64,000 nt of DNA from Phaeosaccion multiseriatum (lineage: Eukaryota; Ochrophyta, other classes). Shown here piece after piece: positions 40,656 through 53,592 of this stretch (within the stretch, counting starts at the first letter, position 1; every line of letters starts with the position of its first letter). The notes below the pieces were generated by a model. That model did not search any database. It saw nothing but the letters and a program-made list of their open reading frames with translations, and was not told the DNA's origin. The stretch is taken from contig OZ218950.1 in assembly GCA_965112735.1 (NCBI GenBank), positions 620,001 through 684,000 on the forward strand, in the 5' to 3' direction. The position numbers and the translations under genes are program-made.

Positions 40656-42440
40656 CTACTCTTCCGGCTGCCCATCTGCTGCTACTGCCGCTGTATCACC
40701 AACTGCTGTGTCACCACCACTGGCGAGGGCGGCCTTGTGATCATGGAGGTGTATAACGGCCTTCCCGTCGTCCACGTGTCCCTTCATCAGGCAAATTACC
40801 TCCCCATGCGGCCACGTGTTGCTCAGACCGGCCACCAGCTGGGGCAGGATGGGATGGCAGTGGATGGGGATGACGGGACGGGGGGGGAGGGGCGAAGGAG
40901 AGAGAGGATGAGTGCTTTCACTTCGAGGTGGAAGAGAAGGACATGGAGGGAGAGAGAGATAGAGTTATCCCTCCATCATACAACTGCCGACGGCTTAGCG
41001 CTAAGCAGGTGGTGATACATAGCATATGCATAGTAGTTGGTGATACATTACATGCGCTAACATGAGTCTACCCAGGCTTAAAGAAAGACTACATACCTCG
41101 CCAAGGAAGGAGCGCAGCGCGGCCCCGCACGTACTTCCCGCGGGCCATCCACTGCCATCCCCCTCCCCCTTCTCCTCCTCCTCCTCCTCCTCCTCCTCCT
41201 CCTCCTCCTCCTCCTCCTCCTCCTCCTCCTCCTCCTCCTCCTCCTCCTCCTCCTCCTCCTCCTCCTCCTCCTCCTCCCCCGCCCCTGTGTCCACGCTCTC
41301 GGTGACCATGGTCTGTCCCCCCGCAGCAACGCTGTCGGCCACACGCGCGAGGGCTTCCCAGAAGTCGAACAGCGTCAGGACTCCGTTCTGGGGTGGGCAA
41401 ACACACACACACACACACACGTGCGCACAGACGACGCATGCCCCATGATTTACATGACATGCATAGATTCATTGAGGTTAGGGGTACAGCAGGGGTTGGT
41501 GATACAGCAGCAAGAATACTCATGAGGGGAGAAGTAAGGTTCCTCCCTCCCTCCCTCCCTCCCTCCCTCCCTCCCTCTCTCCCTCTCTCCCTCCCTCCCT
41601 CCCTCCCCTCCCTCCCTCCCCTCCCTCCCCCCCCCCCCTCTCTCTCTCTCTCTCTCACCTCGTCTCTATCCCTAAGCTCGTCCACCACATAGAGCCTGCT
41701 TGCGAGGAAGCACTCCTTGACCACACTCGGGTCCAAGCGGTCGGGGCCGATGCCTGCGTGGGCGAGTAAGCTGTGCAGCAGGTGGTGATACAGCAGTCAC
41801 AGAACACGCACGACACCCACGTTCAGCATACCATTCGATCCAATCATTTCGAAGCAGGGCGAAGCAAGCAAGTGGGCAGGGCAGAGTAGCGATCAGCGGC
41901 AGGGGGGATTCAGAGCGGCTCTTTCACAGCTTTCAGAGCACATTCACAGTGTCAGAGCCTCAGACTGCTCGACGGAAATGGTCTTGAGACAAGCGGTCGC
42001 CTAAGGGTTTGAGTTTGAGTTTAAAGGAGGGAAGCGAAGCGGACACTGACACTGGCCGCTGGACATGACATGAGCACTGACACTGGCAGGCAACTGCCCC
42101 GGCCATTCCACTGGCACTGGGTCCTGGCACTGGCCAAGGCACTGACACTGGACACTGACCTGCCCCAGTCCGTGAGTGAGAAGCGCTGCAGCACCTTTTT
42201 CACCACGCCGCGCCGCCGCCGGTCCATCTTCAGAGATAAATTGTTGATAGGGTACACCTATTGGTCATTCGCCATTCGGTTAGTCATTTGTTGGTTGGCT
42301 GGTTGGTCCTTCGGTTGGTGATTCGGGTGGTCGCTTGTTTGTCTTTCGGGGTAAGCAAGTCGGCCTTGTACGGAGGACGCCACAGGATACACACACACAC
42401 ACCCATTGACTCACTACCCACCCACCTACTGACTTGCTAT
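40656..42440 (-). pseudogene. Gene B, copy 6a (exons 4-7 only)
   Basis: Exon 4, exon 5, exon 6 (41387-41097, 97 codons) and the last exon with its stop at 40656 are present and in frame. Exons 1-3 are missing: at about 42437 intron 3 (cctactgacttgctat) joins the 3' spacer of the next B copy (cccaggaacatacg) through a few unrelated bases (acatcggcaatccaa). Exon 5 has DPSVVKECF instead of DPSVAKECF. It could be spliced onto a transcript reading through from copy 6b, which lies directly upstream on the same strand. Confidence 0.75.
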
Positions 42441-42633
42441 ACATCGGCAATCCAACCCAGGAACATACGATTTAGTTTCAGTTTCAGCTTATTGGATCTG
42501 GACGAGGAGCCCAGCTCGGAGTCCCACAGAGCTCCCCCCCGCAAACACTTGAGGGGTTCGGGGCTTTACGAGGCCCAAAGACTGAGGACGATACAACGCT
42601 TGCCTTGTGTCAAGAACAAGAGCTTCCTCACAA

Positions 42634-43555
42634 CTACTCTTCCGGCTGCCCATCTGCTGCTACTGCCGCTGTATCACCAACTGCTGTGTCACCACCACTG
42701 GCGAGGGCGGCCTTGTGATCATGGAGGTGTATAACGGCCTTCCCATCGTCCACGTGTCCCTTCATCTGGCAAATTACCTCCCCATGCGGCCACGTGTTGC
42801 TCAGACCGGCCACCAGCTGGGGCAGGATGGGATGGCAGTGGATGGGGATGACGGGAGGGGGGGGGAGGGGCGAAGGAGAGAGAGGATGAGTGCTTTCACT
42901 TCGAGGTGGAAGAGAAGGACATGGAGGGAGAGAGAGAGAGAGTTATCCCTCCATCATACAACTGCCGACGGCTTAGCGCTAAGCAGGTGGTGATACATAG
43001 CATATGCATAGTCGTTGGTGATACATTACATGCGCTAACATGAGTCTACCCAGGCTTAAAGAAAGACTACATACCTCGCCAAGGAAGGAGCGCAGCGCGG
43101 CCCCGCACGTACTTCCCGCGGGCCATCCACTGCCATCCCCCTCCCCCTTCTCCCCCTCCTCTTCCTCCTCCTGCTCCTCCTCCTCCTCTTCCTCCTCCTG
43201 CTCCTCCCCCGCCCCCGTGTCCACGCTCTCGGTGACCATGGTCTGTCCCCCCGCAGCAACGCTGTCGGCCACACGCGCGAGGGCTTCCCAGAAGTCGAAC
43301 AGCGTCAGGACTCCGTTCTGGGGTGGGCAAACACACACACACACACACACACGTGCGCACAGACGACGCATGCCCCATGATTTGCATGACATGCATAGAT
43401 TCATTTAGGTTAGGGGTACAGCAGCAGTTGGTGATACAGCAGCAAGAATACTCATGAGGGGAGAAGTAAGGTTCCTCCCTCCCTCCCTCCCTCCCTCCCT
43501 CCCTCTCTCCCTCTCTCCCTCCCTCCCCTCCCTCCCTCCCTCCCTCCCTCCCTCC

Positions 43556-43586
<31 letters not shown>

Positions 43587-44982
43587 ACCTCGTCTCTATC
43601 TCTAAGCTCGTCCACCACATAGAGCCTGCTTGCGAGGAAGCACTCCTTGGCCACACTCGGGTCCAAGCGGTCGGGGCCGATGCCTGCGTGGGCGAGTAAG
43701 CTGTGCAGCAGGTGGTGATACAGCAGTCACAGAACACGCACGACACCAACGTTCCAACGTTCAGCGTACCATTCGATCCAATCATTTCGAAGCAGGGCGA
43801 AGCAAGCAAGTGGGCAGGGCAGAGTAGCGATGAGCGGCAGGGGGGATTCAGAGCGGCTCTTTCACAGCTTTCAGAGCACATTCACAGTGTCAGAGCCTCA
43901 GACTGCTCGACCGAAATGGTCTTGAGACAAGCGGTCGCCTAAGGGTTTGAGTTTGAGCTTAAAGGAGGGAAGCGAAGCGGACACTGACACTGGCCGCTGG
44001 GCATGACATGAGCACTGACACTGGCAGGCAACTGCCCCGGCCATTCCACGTTCCACTGGCACTGGCCATAGCACTGACACTGGACACTGACCTGCCCCAG
44101 TCCGTGAGTGAGAAGCGCTGCAGCACCTTTTTCACCACGCCGCGCCGCCGCCGGTCCATCTTCAGAGATAAATTGTTGATAGGGTACACCTGTTGGTCAT
44201 TCGCCATTCGGTTAGTCATTTGTTGGTTGGCTGGTTGGTCCTTCGGTTGGTGATTCGGGTGGTCGCTTGTTTGTCTTTCGGGGTAAGCAAGTCGGCCTTG
44301 TACGGAGGACGCCACAGGATACACACACACACACCCATTGACTCACTACCCACCCACCTACTGACTTGCTACATACCTTCCAGAGCGCCTCGACGAGTCC
44401 TCCGTGCTCTCTCATCACCTTGTCCACCCCCCGTGTGTATAGCCTCGCCTCTCGGTAGGCGTCATGGTCGGCCTTTGCGCTGACGGGAAGGCGCTCCTCC
44501 ATGCAACACAGCAGAGCTCGCAGGCCCTGCAGAAGGCTGCTTTGGCTCTGACTCTGGCTTGAGGGAGGGAGGCTGGAGCTGCTGCAGTTGCTGTTGTTGT
44601 TGTTGTTGGAGGTTACGATTCCTCCCTCTCCTCCTCCTCCTCCTCCCACTGCCTCTTCCCCTCCTTCTACGGCTGCTGCTGCTGCTACTACCCCATTCGC
44701 CACCGACGTAGACGTGGATGTCCGGTTGGCTTTCAAGGCTGCCGCCTTCAAACCCCCTCCTCCTTTCTTGCTGGGCTGTTTCTGACTGCGGTAGATGGCA
44801 GCAGATGTGCGCACGAGCACCTCGAGCCATTGGGGCTCCAAGAGGTGGGCTTCAGAGAACTCCGCGAGGGTCTGAATGTCTTGGGTAGCCTCGCCGTCCT
44901 GGAGGGAGGGAGGGATGGAGGGGGGAGGAGGAGGAGGAGGAGGAGGAGGAATGCGCGTGTAAAAGTGAGAGATTGGCGTTCG

Positions 44983-45014
<32 letters not shown>

Positions 45015-46272
45015 TGGGTCCTGACCTTGTTCATGACTGCGATGAAGACTCTCTCGAGCTCATTGGCAAGCTGCTTGGGGGCCTCGGGACACACACACTG
45101 CGTGAACAGCAGGAACTGGGGGGGGTATGGCAGTGGATGGGGAGGAGGAGCAGCAGGAGGAGGAGCAGCAGTTGGTTATAGAGCAGAGTGGAAACATCCC
45201 CTTTCCTTCCATCCTTCCTTCCTTCCTTCCTTCCTTCCTTCCTTCCTTCCTTCCTTTCTTTCTTTCTTCTGTCACTTGCTCCCGACCATTTGATGTGCTC
45301 CCATCCACTGCCATCCCTCCCCCTGTCCACCCCTCTCCCTCCCTCCCTCCCTCCCTCACTCTCTCCCCACCCTTCCTTCTCCCTCACCTGCTCGCGACTC
45401 AATTGATATGCCCCGGACACCGGCTCGCCCGTAGTGCCCCCTAAGCTCACAAAGTGATCAAAGGTACTTAAAATCATCTTGAACGAAGCCCTCAGCACCC
45501 CCTCCACCTCCATGGACTCCTCCTCCACGGTTGCCTCTCCACTCGAGACGCGCTTGTTGCCCGACGCCACGAACCTCCACCACCGATCGTGCATCAACAC
45601 CCGGGACCAGGTCACTGTGAAACGGTGGGCCATGACCCCGTCGGCTCGGTTATACACGTCACCCGCGCCTCTCTTGCACCCTCCTCCTCCTCCTCCTCCT
45701 CCTCCTCCTCCTCCTCCTGCTGCTGCTGCTGCTTGTGCTGTTGTATCGCCAACTGCAGCATCACTAGGTGCCCCTCTGGAGGTGATGCTGTTGCTGGAGG
45801 AGTTCTGAGCCGTGGCCTTGCGTTCCAAACCCTTCCCAGGGGCCCCTCTTACGCCGCCGTTTGTGACACTAGGACCACTGCAAGTAGTGGTCACGTTGTT
45901 GTTCGTGCTCGTGTTGGTGATACTCCCACGCCGCAGCAGACCCCCTGTGCCATCACTACCCGCCCCTGCTCGTCCGTACATGAGGCCATCCAAGGCCAGC
46001 TCCCATGGTCTGTTTGGGTCTCCTCCTCCTGCGATACCCAAGCCGCCCCCCCCCACTGCTTCGAGACCGCTCCTGGGAGGGGGGTGAACTTCAATCGGCC
46101 GTCTCTCTTCCCAGGGGGGCACGACAAAGCCGACGAAGGGGCAGGGAGGGGGGCGTGGCGCTCCCTCCCCACTCTCTCTACTGTCTCTCTTGTTGTGATG
46201 AGAGGAAGTCAGAGTGATAGAAGGAGCGCAGCGCGGCCCCTTACGTACTTCCCGCGGGCCATCCGCTGCCAT
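42634..46272 (-). CDS. Gene B, copy 6b (seven exons, intact)
   Basis: Exons in transcript order are 46272-45388, 45115-45026, 44898-44377, 44189-44092, 43700-43589, 43317-43075 and 42816-42634. All splice sites are conserved. Exon 6 is 81 codons with a poly-Glu tract broken by Gln residues. Exon 1 has a longer poly-Gly (GGC) and shorter poly-Ala tract than copy 1, still in frame. The 3' end is followed after about 200 bases by the truncated copy 6a on the same strand. Confidence 0.7.
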
Positions 46273-46781
46273 CTCCCTCCCCCTCCTCCTCCCCCTCCTC
46301 CCCCGCCCCTGTGTCCATGGTCTATCCCCCCTCAGCAACGCCCACACGTGCGAGGGATTCGAATGAACAACAGCGGGTCTATGGATGACTCAGGGATTAG
46401 TAGCAGCTCCTCGCACTCTCAGGAGGATGCTGGTGTTGGGCCCGAGCTGGGCGGTCCTGACTCGGAGTGAGCCCCTACCTCGCGCGAACGAAACTTTAAA
46501 CCTTGAGCCCTCATTTACACTCTTGTTTGTAAAGAAGCTCACCAAGAAACTCACCACTGCACGTAGAAATACATCAAAATTCACACACAGCACGTTCATA
46601 AGCCCCCAAGTCTCAGTTACTCGGCCCCTTCCACAGCAGTGAAGCGATGTGGGTGGCGACTGTTTTCATCAAGGTCCATCACGTGTATTGACTTACTCTA
46701 CTCTTCACGCCCATTGCACACACCAAGCCTCAAGCTTCACCACGGCGAAGGCGATACGGCGGACGGAAGGCCATCGGGTCA
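46273..46781. other. Spacer between ZfR copy 8 and gene B copy 6b
   Basis: Conserved spacer with a small tandem duplication of the aaactcacca segment near 46530. No gene seen. Confidence 0.5.
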
Positions 46782-47960
46782 CTAAATCCCAAGTCCCGAG
46801 GTATCAGCAGCAGGGCCCTCCACACGCACGCACGCTCGCAGCGCCTTCCGTCCGCGACTCTTCTTCTCACTCGCCGTCACCATGCTCTCCTCCAGCACCG
46901 TCCACTCCTCCTTCAGCTTGTCGTCATCATCATCCTTCCCTACTTCTCCTGAGCGATAGCGGTGGTAGGCAGACACAAAGCCTCGGATCGTGCTCTCCAG
47001 GCTCGCCCCCTTCCTCTTTGTGCGCACAGCGAGGTGGGGCAGCAGCAACACTTTACTCCGGCCCACAGCCACCACCACGCCATTCGATAGCTCCCTGCCC
47101 CGACGGCCGCAGAAGGCCGTGGCAGCATCAGCCCCGCCATCTTCCAGCCCTCTCCACAGGTCACACGGCAGTTGAATCTCGTCCCCGACATGAAGCCCCA
47201 GCCCCGCAAGCAAACCCACCCCATTCCCATCCTCCAGTGCCTCCTTCCTCTCCTCCCCTCCCCCAGGCATTGAAGGGGCGCATTTTGCCCTCTTGCTTCC
47301 TCTCCCATTGATGTCCTCCGCAGCTCCTCGCTTGGGCACAGGCGTACAACGGGCAATCTCCTCCTTCTGCTCCGCTCCCTCCCTCTTCACTCGTGCATGC
47401 CTCTTGCACATCCCACCTTGCTGCCGTTGCTTGTCGCACCCCTCAACAGTACACCCCTTCACCACAGCCCCATGCCCAACGCAAAGTCCTCCCTGTTTCG
47501 ACTGCTTCTCGCACCCCTCAACAGTACACCTCTTCACCACAGCCCCGTGGGCCAGGCAAAGTCCTCCTTGGACCCGATGCTTGTCGCACCCCTCAACAGT
47601 ACACATCTTCCGCACAGCTCCATGGGCCTGGCAAAGTCCTCCCTGTCGCGACTGCTTGTCGCACCCCTCAACAGTACACCTTTTCGGTACCACCACAGCC
47701 CCGTGGGCCACGCAAAGTCCTCCCTGTCGCGACTGCTTCTCGCACCCCTCAACAGTACACCCCTTCACCACAGCCCCGTGGGCCTGGCAAAGTCCTCCCT
47801 GTCGCGACTGCTTCTCGCACCCCTCAACATTACACCTCTTCCGCACAGCTCCATGGGCCTGGCAAAGTCCTCCCTGCTTCGGGTACTTGTCGCACCCCTC
47901 AACAGTACATCTCTTCCGCATTCTCACAACTCCGCGCCCTTCAAACAATCCTCCTTGCAC
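46782..47960 (-). CDS. ZfR copy 8: seven CTVEGC units, intact frame
   Basis: 392 codons, seven C-x4-C-x9-C-x2-H units, the standard final unit (GGMCKRHARVKREG), basic linker and C-terminal domain ending EGPAADTSGLGI. Units 1-3 match copy 7. The extra units (DKQSRQ, DKHRVQ, EKQSKQ) show an expansion or contraction by whole units. The first ATG is at 47921. Function unknown, as for the other copies. Confidence 0.8.
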   Translation of the reverse strand: MQGGLFEGRGVVRMRKRCTVEGCDKYPKQGGLCQAHGAVRKRCNVEGCEKQSRQGGLCQAHGAVVKGCTVEGCEKQSRQGGLCVAHGAVVVPKRCTVEGCDKQSRQGGLCQAHGAVRKMCTVEGCDKHRVQGGLCLAHGAVVKRCTVEGCEKQSKQGGLCVGHGAVVKGCTVEGCDKQRQQGGMCKRHARVKREGAEQKEEIARCTPVPKRGAAEDINGRGSKRAKCAPSMPGGGEERKEALEDGNGVGLLAGLGLHVGDEIQLPCDLWRGLEDGGADAATAFCGRRGRELSNGVVVAVGRSKVLLLPHLAVRTKRKGASLESTIRGFVSAYHRYRSGEVGKDDDDDKLKEEWTVLEESMVTASEKKSRGRKALRACVRVEGPAADTSGLGI

Positions 47961-48357
47961 CTCCTTCGCGCTTCTTCAAAAGAATACAAGTGCTCCCCCG
48001 TGGACAAGAAGGCTCTTACAGCCCTTCCTTCACTGTCTGTCGTGGTCAAGAGAAGAGAGAGAAGTCGAATGCTTATGTGCCAAGTTCAAGGCCTCCAACC
48101 CGCGCATCGGCTGAAGACAAAGGAGGATAGATCCCCTTGCGTCCAGCCCAAGTCTTGGAGAAGAGGAGGAGAGAAGGTTGTAAAAGAGGATAATCAAAAG
48201 AGGGAAGAGAGGGGAAGATATTTCTTAAGGGATGGGAGGGAGAGAAACAAAAAAAAATGAAAGGCGCTTTATATTTTTCAATTTCAGCGTATTGGATCTG
48301 GACGAGGAGCCCAGCTCGGAGTCCCACAGAGCTCCCCCCCGCAAACACTCTCCGAGG
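47961..48357. other. Spacer between gene B copy 7 and ZfR copy 8
   Basis: Nearly identical to 39930-40326. No gene seen. Confidence 0.5.
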
Positions 48358-48544
48358 GTCGACCCCTGACACACTATCCGCTATCCGCTATCGCCGGCGC
48401 CAGCCGGCGCGCTATCCGCTATCGGCCGGCGCCAGCCGGCACGCTATCCGCTATCGGCCGGCGCCAGCCGGCACGCTATCCGCTATTGGCCGCGGCCGAT
48501 AGCGCGCTATCGAGAATGTGGGCGATAGTGTGTCAGGGGTCGAC
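48358..48544. mobile_element. TIR element with internal minisatellite (type 2), 187 bp
   Basis: Same element at the same site as 40327-40570, with the same inverted repeats and gagg duplication but about two fewer minisatellite units. It was most likely copied together with the whole module rather than inserted twice. Confidence 0.8.
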
Positions 48545-48629
48545 GAGGGGTTCGGGGCTTTACGAGGCCCAAAGACTGAGAGGACGATACAACGCTTGCC
48601 TTGTGTCAAGAATAAGAGCTTCCTCACAA

Positions 48630-51059
48630 CTACTCGTCCGGCTGCCCATCTGCTGCTACTGCCGCTGTATCACCAACTGCTGTGTCACCACCACTGGCGA
48701 GGGCGGCCTTGTGATCATGGAGGTGTATAACGGCCTTCCCGTCGTCCACGTGTCCCTTCATCAGGCAAATTACCTCCCCATGCGGCCACTTGTTGCTCAG
48801 ACCGGCCACCAGCTGGGGCAGGATGGGATGGCAGTGGATGAGGATGACGGGACGGGGGGGGAGGGGCGAAGGAGAGAGAGGATGAGTGCTTTCACTTCGA
48901 GGTGGAAGAGAAGGACATGGAGGGAGAGAGAGATAGAGTTATCCCTCCATCATACAACTGCCGACGGCTTAGCGCTAAGCAGGTGGTGATACATAGCATA
49001 TGCATAGTAGTTGGTGATACATTACATGCGCTAACATGAGTCTACCCAGGCTTAAAGAAAGACTACATACCTCGCCAAGGAAGGAGCGCAGCGCGGCCCC
49101 GCACGTACTTCCCGCGGGCCATCCACTGCCATCCCCCTCCCCCTTCTCCTCCTCCTCCTCCTCCTCCTCCTCCTCCTCCTCCTCCTCCTCCTCCTCCTCC
49201 TCCTCCTCCTCCTCCTCCTCCTCCTCCTCCTCCTCCTCCTCCTCCTCCTCCTCCTCCTCCTCCTCCTCCTCCTCCTCCTCCTCCTCCTCCTCCTCCTCCC
49301 CCGCCCCTGTGTCCACGCTCTCGGTGACCATGGTCTGTCCCCCCGCAGCAACGCTGTCGGCCACACTCGCGAGGGCTTCCCAGAAGTCGAACAGCGTCAG
49401 GACTCCGTTCTGGGGTGGGCAAACACACACACACACACACACACGTGCGCACAGACGACGCATGCCCCATGATTTGCATGACATGCATAGATTCATTGAG
49501 GTTAGGGGTACAGCAGGGGTTGGTGATACAGCAGCAAGAATATTCATGAGGGGAGAAGTAAGGTTCCTCCCTCCCTCCCTCCCTCCCTCCCTCTCTCCCT
49601 CTCTCACTCCCTCCCTCCCTCCCCTCCCTCCCTCCCCTCCCTCCCCCCCCCCCCTCTCTCTCTCTCTCTCTCACCTCGTCTCTATCCCTAAGCTCGTCCA
49701 CCACATAGAGCCTGCTTGCGAGGAAGCACTCCTTGGCCACACTCGGGTCCAAGCGGTCGGGGCCGATGCCTGCGTGGGCGAGTAAGCTGTGCAGCAGGTG
49801 GTGATACAGCAGTCACAGAACACGCACGACACCCACGTTCAGCATACCATTCGATCCAATCATTTCGAAGCAGGGCGAAGCAAGCAAGTGGGCAGGGCAG
49901 AGTAGCGATCAGCGGCAGGGGGGATTCAGAGCGGCTCTTTCACAGCTTTCAGAGCACATTCACAGTGTCAGAGCCTCAGACTGCTCGACGGAAATGGTCT
50001 TGAGACAAGCGGTCGCCTAAGGGTTTGAGTTTGAGTGTAAAGGAGGGAAGCGAAGCGGACACTGACACTGGCCGCTGGGCATGACATGAGCACTGACACT
50101 GGCAGGCAACTGCCCCGGCCATTCCACGTTCCACTGGCACTGGCCATAGCACTGACACTGGACACTGACCTGCCCCAGTCCGTGAGTGAGAAGCGCTGCA
50201 GCACCTTTTTCACCACGCCGCGCCGCCGCCGGTCCATCTTCAGAGATAAATTGTTGATAGGGTACACCTGTTGGTCATTCGCCATTCGGTTAGTCATTTG
50301 TTGGTTGGCTGGTTGGTCCTTCGGTTGGTGATTCGGGTGGTCGCTTGTTTGTCTTTCGGGGTAAGCAAGTCGGCCTTGTACGGAGGACGCCACAGGATAC
50401 ACACACACACACCCATTGACTCACTACCCACCCACCTACTGACTTGCTACATACCTTCCAGAGCGCCTCGACGAGTCCTCCGTGCTCTCTCATCACCTTG
50501 TCCACCCCCCGTGTGTATAGCCTCGCCTCTCGGTAGGCGTCATGGTCGGCCTTTGCGCTGACGGGAAGGCGCTCCTCCATGCAACACAGCAGAGCTCGCA
50601 GGCCCTGCAGAAGGCTGCTTTGGCTCTGACTCTGGCTTGAGGGAGGGAGGCTGGAGCTGCTGCAGTTGCTGTTGTTGTTGTTGTTGTTGGAGGTTACGAT
50701 TCCTCCCTCTCCTCCTCCTCCTCCTCCCACTGCCTCTTCCCCTCCTTCTACGGCTGCTGCTGCTGCTACTACCCCATTCGCCACCGACGTAGACGTGGAT
50801 GTCCGGTTGGCTTTCAAGGCTGCCGCCTTCAAACCCCCTCCTCCTTTCTTGCTGGGCTGTTTCTGACTGCGGTAGATGGCAGCAGATGTGCGCACGAGCA
50901 CCTCGAGCCATTGGGGCTCCAAGAGGTGGGCTTCAGAGAACTCCGCGAGGGTCTGAATGTCTTGGGTAGCCTCGCCGTCCTGGAGGGAGGGAGGGATGGA
51001 GGGGGGAGGAGGAGGAGGAGGAGGAGGAGGAGGAATGCGCGTGTAAAAGTGAGAGATTG

Positions 51060-51090
<31 letters not shown>

Positions 51091-52299
51091 TGGGTCCTGA
51101 CCTTGTTCATGACTGCGATGAAGACTCTCTCGAGCTCATTGGCAAGCTGCTTGGGGGCCTCGGGACACACACACTGCGTGAACAGCAGGAACTGGGGGGG
51201 GTATGGCAGTGGATGGGGAGGAGGAGCAGCAGGAGGAGGAGCAGCAGTTGGTTATAGAGCAGAGTGGAAACATCCCCTTTCCTTCCTTCCTTCCTTCCTT
51301 TCTTCTGTCACTTGCTCCCGACCATTTGATGTGCTCCCATCCACTGCCATCCCTCCCCCTGTCCACCCCTCTCCCTCCCTCCCTCCCTCTCTCCCCACCC
51401 TTCCTTCTCCCTCACCTGCTCGCGACTCAATTGATATGCCCCGGACACCGGCTCGCCCGTAGTGCCCCCTAAGCTCACAAAGTGATCAAAGGTACTTAAT
51501 ATCATCTTGAACGAAGCCCTCAGCACCCCCTCCACCTCCATGGACTCCTCCTCCACGGTTGCCTCTCCACTCGAGACGCGCTTGTTGCCCGACGCCACGA
51601 ACCTCCACCACCGATCGTGCATCAACACCCGGGACCAGGTCACTGTGAAACGGTGGGCCATGACCCCGTCGGCTCGGTTATACACGTCACCCGCGCCTCT
51701 CTTGCACCCTCCTCCTCCTCCTCCTCCTCCTCCTCCTCCTCCTCCTGCTGCTGCTGCTGCTTGTGCTGTTGTATCGCCAACTGCAGCATCACTAGGTGCC
51801 CCTCTGGAGGTGATGCTGTTGCTGGAGGAGTTCTGAGCCGTGGCCTTGCGTTCCAAACCCTTCCCAGGGGCCCTCTTGCGCCGCCATTTGTGACAATAGG
51901 ACCACTGCAAGTAGTGGTCACGTTGTTGTTCGTGCTCGTGTTGGTGATACTCCCACGCCGCAGCAGACCCCCTGTGCCATCACTACCCGCCCCTGCTCGT
52001 CCGTACATGAGGCCATCCAAGGCCAGCTCCCATGGTCTGTTTGGGTCTCCTCCTCCTGCGATACCCAAGCCGCCCCCCCCCACTGCTTCGAGACCGCTCC
52101 TGGGAGGGGGGTGAACTTCAATCGGCCGTCTCTCTTCCCAGGGGGGCACGACAAAGCCGACGAAGGGGCAGGGAGGGGGGCGTGGCGCTCCCTCCCCACT
52201 CTCTCTACTGTCTCTCTTGTTGTGATGAGAGGAAGTCAGAGTGATAGAAGGAGCGCAGCGCGGCCCCTTACGTACTTCCCGCGGGCCATCCGCTGCCAT
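48630..52299 (-). pseudogene. Gene B, copy 7 (one homopolymer frameshift in exon 1)
   Basis: Exons 2-7 are conserved; the last exon is 48812-48630 and exon 6 is 49409-49071 (113 codons, about 50 Glu). In exon 1 the run at 51867-51870 has four G where copies 1, 3 and 4 have five, shifting the frame upstream of TAQNSSSNSITS. Because the change is a single base in a homopolymer, sequencing error is a real alternative. A compensating C seen in copies 5 and 6b (ggggcccc) is absent here. Exon 1 otherwise matches copy 6b. Confidence 0.6.
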
Positions 52300-52740
52300 C
52301 TCCCTCCCCCTCCTCCTCCCCCTCCTCCCCCGCCCCTGTGTCCATGGTCTATCCCCCCTCAGCAACGCCCACACGGGCGACGGATTCGAACGAGCAACAG
52401 CGTGTCTATGGATGATTCAGGGATTAGTAGCAGCTCCTCGCACTCTCAGGAGGATGCTGCGAACGAAATCTTGAGCCCTCATTTACACTCTTGTTTGTAA
52501 AGAAACTCACCACTGCACGTAGAAATACATCAAAATTCACACACAGCACGTTCATAAGCCCCCAAGTCACAGTTATTCGGCCCCTTCCACAGCAGTGAAG
52601 CGATGTGGGTGGCGACTGTTTTCATCAAGGTCCATCACGTGTATTGACTTACTCTACTCTTCACACCCATTGCACACACCAAGCATCAAGCTTCACCACG
52701 GCGAAGAAAACGGTGAGGCGGACGGAAGGCCATCGGGTCA
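52300..52740. other. Spacer between ZfR copy 9 and gene B copy 7
   Basis: Conserved spacer with a deletion of about 50 bases near 52460 that removes the cgggcccgtgctgggcgg segment. No gene seen. Confidence 0.5.
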
Positions 52741-53552
52741 CTAAATCCCAAGTCCCGAGCTATCAGCAGCAGGGCCCTCCACACGCACGCACGCTCGCAG
52801 CGCCTTCCGTCCGCGCCTCTTCTTCTCACTCGCCGTCACCATGCTCTCCTCCAGCACCGCCCACTCCTCCTTCAGCTTGTCGCCATCATCATCTTCCCCT
52901 ACTTCTCCTGAGCGATAGCGGTGGTAGGCAGACACAAAGCCTCGGATCGTGCTCTCCAGGCTCGCCCCCTTCCTCTTTGTGCGCACAGCGAGGTGGGGCA
53001 GCAGCAACACTTTACTCCGGCCCACAGCCACCACCACGCCATTCGATAGCTCCCTGCCCCGACGGCCGCAGAAGGCCGTGGCAGCTTCAGCCCCGCCATC
53101 TTCCAGCCCTCTCCACAGGTCACACGGCAGTTGAATCTCGTCCTCGACATGAAGCCCCAGCCCCGAAAGCAAACCCACCCCATTCCCATCCTCCAGTGCC
53201 TCCTTCCTCTCCTCCCCTCCCCCAGGCATTGAAGGGGCGCATTTTGCCCTCTTGCTTCCTCTCCCATTGATGTCCTCCGCAGCTCCTCGCTTGGGCACAG
53301 GCGTACAACGGGCAATCTCCTCCTTCTGCTCCGCTCCCTCCCTCTTCACTCGTGCATGCCTCTTGCACATCCCATCTAGCTTCCGTTGCTTTTCGCACCC
53401 CTCAACAGTACACCTCTTCCGCACAGCTCCATGGGCCTGGCAAAGTCCTCCTTGGACCCGTACCTTATCGCACCCCTCAACAGTACACCTCTTCACCACC
53501 GCTCCGTGAGCCAGGCAAAGTCCTCCTTGGACCCGTACCTTATCGCACCCCT
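52741..53552 (-). pseudogene. ZfR copy 9, 3' part, interrupted by LINE copies
   Basis: The C-terminal domain, the final unit (KLDGMCKRHARVKREG), one complete CTVEGC unit (DKVRVQ) and a third unit cut at 53552, where the full-length LINE begins. Two single ZfR units of the same gene lie between the LINE copies further right (60300-60381 and 61330-61412). The 5' end is outside the window. Confidence 0.85.
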
Positions 53553-53592
53553 AGCACCCCCCTTCTTTTTTTCTGCTTAAGACAGGGCCACC

